A stretch of DNA of 64,000 nt from NCBI GenBank assembly GCA_020736575.1, contig JAGPYM010000029.1:186001-250000 (forward strand), in the 5' to 3' direction. This document shows positions 57,787-64,000 of this stretch, piece after piece (position 1 is the first letter of the stretch; every line of letters starts with the position of its first letter). The stretch is from Thelonectria olida (taxonomy: Eukaryota > Ascomycota > Sordariomycetes > Hypocreales > Nectriaceae). Made by a program: the position numbers and the translations under genes. The notes beneath the pieces are model-generated. The model searched no databases. It was given only the letters and a program-made list of their open reading frames with translations, and was not told the DNA's origin.

Positions 57787-59513
57787 TTTTAATACAACAA
57801 GCAAAGCGACCTTCTCCAGCCATGACCTGTTGCGCCCTTCCATCCCGTACGGCAGCATAAACGGTGGAAATCTATGAACCAATTGTCCTTCTTGCCCGCA
57901 CATCGATCGTCTCGCCATGGTTTCTCCCAGGATGCTCAACAAGTCCTTAATAGAGAGGCACGCCAAGCTACTCGCGTACAAAAAAGTCGAGCTGTCACAA
58001 TCCATTGCCCAAGTACTTGTCGGTGCTGAGCTTGTCGAAAAATTCGGTTCGTAGACGAACAAAGCTCACTTTACACGTCTCCTCAACTCTTTGCTTGAAC
58101 TGGACTATCCTATCGGCCGCCAATGGAAAGCCATGTTTTTCCGCGGGCGATACAAGGGCTGGCAGTATTGATTCTGCTAGTTGGTGGCTACGTTTTTCGA
58201 GATCAAAAGATGTGGAAGCATTCTATGAGTTGGTGATCCTTTTCTCAATGTCTTGGTATATATCATCTTAATTATGTGCGGGAAAATCTATGAGCACAGT
58301 GCGTGTGATGACCAGAATCTCGCTGCGCAGGCTTTCAAGAAACTTACAATGTAGCACATGTAAATCTAGGGGCTTCACAAATAACATACTAGTGAGCAGC
58401 GTCTTGTGTACTGGGCAGAAATCAAAGCCAACGAGATGATTGGCTGGTTGTGCATCTCTGCAGACTGGACGTGGTAAGGTGACGGGATTGGGGAGAAAGG
58501 CTAGCTTGGACATGTAAGCTGCCATATTGACATCAACACTCTTCTTATAAACGAGGGCTTGGGATTGGTGTGGGTTATAGCGGGCAGATTAAAGAGTACA
58601 CGAACTAGCTCAACAATTCCAGAGATGGGCAGTCTCTCCAATGCATGTCTCAGTCAAGAGCGCGCTCGCGGTCATGTCCTTATCAAAACGCCTTGATTTA
58701 GAGTATGTCGATGAAATGACGGACAAATAGCCGTGTCCTGAGAGAGATGCCTGAAAGGAGATGGGGTTGTACACGCTAATCTAACCATACTGTGCCTCGA
58801 TGTGTATATTCTCTGGCCGTAATAGAGTCCTTTGAGCCGTCCACCTAACCTAGGTAGGACATGTTGCTGTTTGAAAAAGGCAGTACTGGAAGTTGAAGCG
58901 ATTATAAGTCCCGACTTTCAATCTACGGACCTACCGACCTACAGACCAGTTTACTCATAGCAAATATTAAACAATTAGAATGCCAACCGCAGGATTAGGC
59001 CGAACCAAAACGGACTGAACATGTTTACTTTTTAGGCATGTCCGGTTTCCCTGTGACGCAATATGACGGGGGAGCTACGTAAGCTGCTAGACAATAGCTT
59101 AGAATTCCCAACGACATTGATAATCGGGGTGGTCAGACGTGGCGACAACCAAGGGCGCGCCCTCATGTTGACATTATTTTGTGTTTGACTGGCCCCGTCA
59201 GACAAGCCGATGATTCTGTCAATGTCATCAAACGGAGCAGACTGGCCAGATGAGACGGCAAAGGCGTGCTGTGACTCAACTTCAACAATGCGAATGCTGC
59301 ATTGATTTGTCATAATGATTTCAAGTGAACAGCACAATGGTACAACGTAGTAATCGAGGTAATAGTTCTTGCCCCAATGGTATAAAGATGTCTCTGCGCT
59401 TGTGGTCAAGTAGATATCATAGCTCTGCAACCGTTGTCCCACTCCAGCAATCGACTATCAAAGCTATCATCGGGCGCACACAAACGATAGCCTCCAGCGA
59501 CTAAGTTGAAAGG
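57787..59513. other. Intergenic region, 1.7 kb
   Basis: A 45-codon frame at 57918-58055 (MVSPRMLNKSLIERHAKLLA...) is protein-like but short and has no recognised family; it may be the remnant of a larger gene. The rest shows no feature. Confidence 0.4.
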
Positions 59514-60554
59514 ATGCGTTCTACTATGAAAGCAATCGTTATCTCAGAGCCTGGCCCCGTCGAGAATCTTGTCATCAAGGAGGTAGCCAAGCCCTCTGCA
59601 ACAACTCCAGGCACAGCCCTGATCCAGATCAAGGCGTTCGGCATCAACCATGCCGAGATGCACATGCGCCGCGGGGAATGGGCCGAGTCTGTGCCAATCA
59701 GTGGAATCGAATGCGTTGGCATCATTGAAGAGTGTCCCGGCAACGAACTCGCGTTAGGCACGCCCGTGGCCGCGCTCATGGGTGGACTTGGCCGAACCAT
59801 TCCCGGCAGCTACGCTCAGTACACGGTTGCAAGCGTCAGCAACGTTGTGGCGCTGGGAGAGCCCGGAGAAGAGTTGCCTGTGTCGTGGGCGTATGCGGCC
59901 GCTTTGCCTGAAAGCTACGCGACGGCTTGGACTTGTCTCTTCCGAAACCTGAACCTCAAAAGTGGACAGAGAATTCTCATTAGGGGCGCTACGTCGTCCC
60001 TTGGTAGAGCGGCTGTTACACTTGCGGTTGAGGCTGGCGCAAGTGTTACAGCAACGACTCGAAGCGAGGCCAAGTTTGCCGGCCTGGAGGCGATTGGGGT
60101 GTCCCACGTTGTTCGCGAAGGACCCAGTCTAGACCAGAGGCTCAGTGAAAATGGCAACATGGACAAATTCGATTGCGTTCTGGAGTTGGTCGGAAACAGT
60201 ACAGTGGTAGAGTCCTTACGACTTATTCGTCGTGACGGGCGCCTGTGCCTGGCCGGCTGGCTCGGGGGGCTCGATCCGATCAAGGGGCCGGCGGGAGAAG
60301 GCGAGTCGAAGGGGTTCAATCCTCTTTTGCAGATGGCGAGCGGAGTACACTTCAGCTTCTTTGGAAGCTTTGTCTTTGGCACTGAAGAGTTTCCCGTGTC
60401 TGACGTGCCCCTGAAGAGTATCATGCGGAAACTGGCGGAAGGGAAGTTTGACGCAAAGCCATGGATGACGTTCAAGTTCGAGCAGATACACGAGGCTCAT
60501 AGAGCAATGGAGAACGGCGAAACAAAGGGCAAGATGGTTGTTGTGTTAGATTAG
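59514..60554 (+). CDS. Quinone oxidoreductase-type medium-chain dehydrogenase/reductase
   Basis: Single exon; ATG at 59514 or, more typical of the family, at 59526 (MKAIVISEPGP), giving 342-346 residues. MDR features: FGINHAEMHMRRGEWAESVP, then SGIECVGIIEECPG, GSYAQYTVA, and PESYATAWTCLFRNLNLKSG. The coenzyme motif is LIRGATSSLGRAAVTLAVEA, where the usual AxxGGVG reads ATSSLG, followed by VTATTRSEAKF, the region that prefers NADPH. The catalytic and structural zinc Cys sets of alcohol dehydrogenases are absent, so it belongs with the zinc-free quinone oxidoreductases. KMVVVLD closes the protein as usual. Substrate unknown. Confidence 0.9.
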   Translation: MRSTMKAIVISEPGPVENLVIKEVAKPSATTPGTALIQIKAFGINHAEMHMRRGEWAESVPISGIECVGIIEECPGNELALGTPVAALMGGLGRTIPGSYAQYTVASVSNVVALGEPGEELPVSWAYAAALPESYATAWTCLFRNLNLKSGQRILIRGATSSLGRAAVTLAVEAGASVTATTRSEAKFAGLEAIGVSHVVREGPSLDQRLSENGNMDKFDCVLELVGNSTVVESLRLIRRDGRLCLAGWLGGLDPIKGPAGEGESKGFNPLLQMASGVHFSFFGSFVFGTEEFPVSDVPLKSIMRKLAEGKFDAKPWMTFKFEQIHEAHRAMENGETKGKMVVVLD

Positions 60555-61140
60555 TCTGGAGGAATCCCAGTGGTTAAGAAATTCGATCAATACTCGATGT
60601 CTTTCTGTAGCACAATTCTCAAACAACCCCCCGCAATTGTTCGTGGCTGTCGAGCGAAAACGGGCCTTGTCTCGATGGACTGTATCATCCGTCGAGATCA
60701 ATTCGGTCGTTGTAGTTAATAGCCAAGCGCCAACGGCCTGGGGCAGCAGCCAACCGTACCAAGTATGTGCCCCTCAGCGGCCGTCCCATCGCCGCAGTTG
60801 GGCGTGTGATGCCGCGCATTGTGACTCTCAGGAGCATCAGTGGGAAAAGCACGCGAGACACCAAGACGATGTCGGTGCGCCCCTGCTCCCGATTCCATTT
60901 TTGGCATCGTCATCTGTCCCGTCTACCGCGCCTACGCGTGAAGCAAGAAGGTGAGCACCGTGAACACGGACATCTTTGCTGCCTGCTGCGTGACGGCCGA
61001 GGCGATGGCACTGCTGCCTTGCCTTCCGGACTAGAGCTAGCAATGTTCGCCCGTCTTACGCCCATTCGCATTTTCCATCGCGGAGAGAAGACGGCCCAAA
61101 ACTCGCCAATGGATAAATACCTGCATTCACACGTTGCGAA

Positions 61141-62670
61141 ATGACACTGTCCTCCATCACTTTCGCAATGGCATTCTCTCCCAAAGTCCACGCAACATTC
61201 TCTATATCCTCCGGGTGCCTTTGCTTCGGGTCGCTGCATAATATCTGGCATGGCTCGTCCATGCCGGTGCAGGGATTCCCCTCTGTTCGACCCCAGAGGA
61301 GCGGCACTGTCAATGTCCATCACATTGAATACAACATCTCTGCGCAGAATGGGACGTGGAACGCCTTCCACCTCGTTGATATCCAAACCAAGGAGGTGAC
61401 GGCATGGTTCCTGGCTCTCGCCAGCGTCGATCCGGAGAAGGAACTCGACAAGATCCTCACCGTGTCCGGCTCGCCATATGAGTACGACAGCGGGAGTACG
61501 ATGAACAACGACGAGACGGCCGCGAACGGCGTCTTCGTTATTAATCGCTACGATTGGACATATTACGATAAGCGGTCGTGGGACGAGATTGGCGAGGGCG
61601 TCGAAGAGGGTGAGAGCGATTTCCTGGCAAACTCCAACTCGCTGGGAGTCGTCGACTTGGCTGAGGCAAAGGAAAAAGTGCTCCAGTGGCAAACTCAGCG
61701 TCCAAGCCAGCGAGAATGGTCAGATCATGGCGTGTGGCTGCACATTCCTCACGGCGAGTACATGTTTGGTCGCTTCGGGTTCGATGCCGAGCGAACCGCC
61801 GCCCGCTCGTTCCTCTTCTTCTCGGCATCGACCGACTTCACGCGCACCTCGCTGGCCGGCCTCTCGCACACCCTGCGGAAAGAAGAGACGCCAGAAGAGA
61901 GGTTCGAGCGCAGGTTACGCGAAGGCTTTGATTTCTCAGGGCTCCAGACGATCCATTCCATGTGCCGACGACAAGATGAGCCCCCCATCCCCATGCTGGC
62001 GCCGCTGCCCTCGCCACCTGCCGAACTCCTCGGACCGTACCTTCAGAGCCAGCACCTTCTCAGACCGCAGGACATTGATGCTCTCCGTGTATATCGGCCT
62101 CGCCCACAGCAACAAATCCAGAGCGCGACTGCCGCCGGCCTGATCTCGCACCATGCCCAGCCGATCGGGGAGTTCATCGAACCCTGGAGAGAGCCTTTGT
62201 TCGACCTCGTCAACGAAATGGTCATGAGCTTCCTGGAACACGCCGTCCTCCCTTGCCTGGACAGCCAGATAGTCTCGGTTGTCGCTGAGAAGCTCTTCCC
62301 GCATTACACGCATACTGGCCGGCCGAAGCACCTGGACGTCTTTTGTTATCGCTTTTTCACCCAACCGCACGCAGACCCGATAGCCAACTTCGATGCCACA
62401 TACGTTGGCGGCCAGATTCGAAACTTCCTGACTTCTCGATCTAAGGACAACTCCCTCGAGGTTAGCAGCGACTGTATTGCAGGCATCTGTCGGGCGGTGG
62501 CGTTCATGCTTACCGAAACCTTGGAGCTTGCAAACAGCTGTTCGCGAGACAGTCACCGCACTAAGATTATGCCCTACGACGTCTGCATCGCTGTCTTCAA
62601 TGACTCTGAACTGCGTGAGTTGATGCAATTCTCAAAAGTCTTTTGGGAGGGGAGAGCCAGTCTGCATTAA
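61141..62670 (+). CDS. 509-residue protein with C-terminal histone H2A-like fold
   Basis: An uninterrupted plus-strand frame from ATG 61141 to TAA 62670. The first 60 codons look weakly coding, and a later ATG or an unseen upstream exon is possible. Residues about 65-250 (IEYNISAQNGTWNAFHLVDI, GVFVINRYDWTYYDKRSWDE, HGVWLHIPHGEYMFGRFGFD) form a domain I do not recognise. A Pro-rich linker follows near 280-300. Residues 416-505 align by eye to core H2A along the whole fold: YVGGQIRNFL, CRAVAFMLTETLELANSCSR, DSHRTKIMPYDV, NDSELRELM. Conserved positions include the ELA helix, RD...T.I.P and ND.EL. Canonical H2A tails are absent. It could be a chromatin- or histone-chaperone-related fusion, or a repurposed fold. 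An antisense open frame over the 5' part is a codon-bias shadow. Confidence 0.7.
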   Translation: MTLSSITFAMAFSPKVHATFSISSGCLCFGSLHNIWHGSSMPVQGFPSVRPQRSGTVNVHHIEYNISAQNGTWNAFHLVDIQTKEVTAWFLALASVDPEKELDKILTVSGSPYEYDSGSTMNNDETAANGVFVINRYDWTYYDKRSWDEIGEGVEEGESDFLANSNSLGVVDLAEAKEKVLQWQTQRPSQREWSDHGVWLHIPHGEYMFGRFGFDAERTAARSFLFFSASTDFTRTSLAGLSHTLRKEETPEERFERRLREGFDFSGLQTIHSMCRRQDEPPIPMLAPLPSPPAELLGPYLQSQHLLRPQDIDALRVYRPRPQQQIQSATAAGLISHHAQPIGEFIEPWREPLFDLVNEMVMSFLEHAVLPCLDSQIVSVVAEKLFPHYTHTGRPKHLDVFCYRFFTQPHADPIANFDATYVGGQIRNFLTSRSKDNSLEVSSDCIAGICRAVAFMLTETLELANSCSRDSHRTKIMPYDVCIAVFNDSELRELMQFSKVFWEGRASLH

Positions 62671-64000
62671 AGAGTTTGTTTGGATATCAGTATTAAAGGA
62701 TGACTCTTGCGTCGACTCATTCTCCCAAGCATTTACAAATGTCGAGTCAGCCCCAGTTTGGATGCAGACGCTCGCAAGTTATGGGATACATGTACCATCA
62801 TATACCATCATGGCGAGCGCTCTGTGTATATTAACTACGTGAACAGAGAATTCAGTTAAGACGAATGAAAACCGCACCTCGGTCAAGTGGCTGCGCATCC
62901 GCTCACTTCTGCACCAGGTTTCTTCTGATATGAAACACTCAATACTCCCATGATTGCTTGAGCAGTATGCCTCAGGGCCTGGTGTTCTAAGAGATCTATC
63001 CGCTCACTGACTCCTACATACCCATTAAAGAAGTTCACCTTGCCTGCCCACTCGTTATGGGCTTCCTGTAACTTAAGCAGCCGCATTCAAAGCTTAGCAG
63101 TTTCTCCTTCTCCTCTTCAACGACGCCGTTTTCTTCTTCAACGACGCGGACTCACTGCTGTAGCTGGCGAATTCCTCTTTGCATCGCTTTGAATGTAGCT
63201 AAGATCATGCCCATTCAACTTGTCGGCTGATCCTGACGTCCTACCCGCTGTCGCTTTTTCCTATAATCGGGTGCATCAGCAGGACAGGCTCGGCTTCAGA
63301 ATATGACGTCGGTGACAGCGCGTCTGTGTTTGGTAGATTAATCACGTTGGCTCTTGTTGTAGGGTATACACTGTTCATATCCAACGAGCGGGTCTGGTGT
63401 TGCCGCCTCTTACGGCATCACATCGGGAATTGCCTGGTCGACCTCATCCAAGTGTGACGATGAGGACATGTCTGCGAGAAAAGAGACCTTGTAAGAGAAG
63501 AGATTCGCTCAGCAACAGGGGAAACACACAGGCGGACGTACCTACCAGGACCAACTCACTAAAACACGAAAAAGAATAGAGACTCGAGGCCTCACCGATT
63601 TCACTAACAGGCAACGTACTTCGCCTCCAGAACTCTGCAAGACCAAGGCAAGGCTACTTCACTCCACTCTAGTCGTGTGTAAATGAATTCGAGGCTTCTA
63701 GTGGTGCAAAGTCGGAGTGGGTCGTGTAGCAAAAAGATGTGATGAAAGGTTGGGGCAAAAAAGTGGTAGTATTAAGACAGAGTGAAAACTATAAAATGAG
63801 GAAAAAAGTTGAATTCGTTGGGTTTCTCGCCGACACCTCTCTCCCTCTAGTCAATGGCAGATAGAACAAGGGACAGGGCGAATAAACGGCAAAGAGAACG
63901 AATGCGAGAAGAAACCAATAAAAGAGAGGATAAATACAAGAGAGAACAAACAAACTGCAGAGCGGATAAAAGGCGAAGAAAATAAAAGGTACAGCGAACA
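62671..64000. other. Intergenic region, 1.3 kb, ending in purine-rich sequence
   Basis: A minus-strand piece (about 63220 to 62883) has protein-like runs (FKAMQRGIRQLQQ, VVEEENGVVEEEKEKLL, NGYVGVSERIDLLEHQALRH) but also in-frame stops, so it looks like a decayed coiled-coil protein. From about 63840 the plus strand is strongly purine-rich and encodes a 43-residue basic frame (63854-63985, KRQRERMREETNKREDKYKR). It may be the start of a gene outside the window or simple-sequence DNA. Confidence 0.35.

Noticed and set aside
60910..61692. 260-codon minus-strand frame opposite the histone-fold gene
   Set aside because: It lies fully antisense to the better-supported gene, has no family motif, and its openness follows from GC-rich codon bias on the other strand.

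Overview
The window is nuclear DNA of a filamentous ascomycete (Pezizomycotina, most likely Sordariomycetes-type). Most genes are split by short 45-110 base GT-AG introns with CTAAC/CTGAC-like branch sites. The families present are typical of such fungi: HET-domain proteins, NACHT and ankyrin NLR-like proteins, Zn2Cys6 regulators, MFS permeases, a P450, a LaeA-like methyltransferase, a small secreted cysteine-rich protein and a lipoxygenase. Gene order is loose, with 1-3 kb gaps holding decayed coding fragments. No tRNA, rRNA or CRISPR array was recognised.

Layout. 0-21 kb is accessory: a HET protein cut by the window edge, a Ser/Thr-rich cysteine-repeat secreted protein, an orphan secreted or membrane protein, an F-box-like protein, a mitochondrial Mrs2-type Mg2+ channel (the one clear housekeeping gene), a doubtful gene next to an AT-rich block, a STAND/NACHT NTPase with damaged exon structure, a Zn2Cys6 regulator pseudogene, the N-terminal stub of a PD-(D/E)XK-like protein, and an ankyrin NLR-like protein. 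22.9-29.4 kb looks like a small nitrogen-catabolism group: M19 dipeptidase and Dal5-like permease (divergent), a RidA-family gene and a diaminopropionate ammonia-lyase. 31-37.6 kb holds a 2OG-Fe(II) oxygenase-like gene and a lipoxygenase. 39.6-46.2 kb holds a Zn2Cys6 activator divergent from a Gfo/Idh/MocA dehydrogenase, followed by a sugar transporter, which together suggest a sugar-utilisation group. 47.5-54 kb carries two methyltransferases and a P450; a second HET gene follows. 57.4-62.7 kb holds a small secreted protein, a quinone-oxidoreductase-type MDR enzyme and a 509-residue protein ending in a histone H2A-like fold.

Recurrent oddities: several genes keep excellent protein similarity but have a broken splice site, an in-frame stop or a small frame break (about 3.8, 12.6, 13.24, 15.7-17.7, 27.3, 28.57, 52.66 and 55.4 kb). 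Some lie in homopolymers and could be assembly errors; others are clean substitutions in splice sites or stops and look like true decay. Exon boundaries were derived by hand from splice consensus and frame. Family names rest on motifs read by eye, not on searches.
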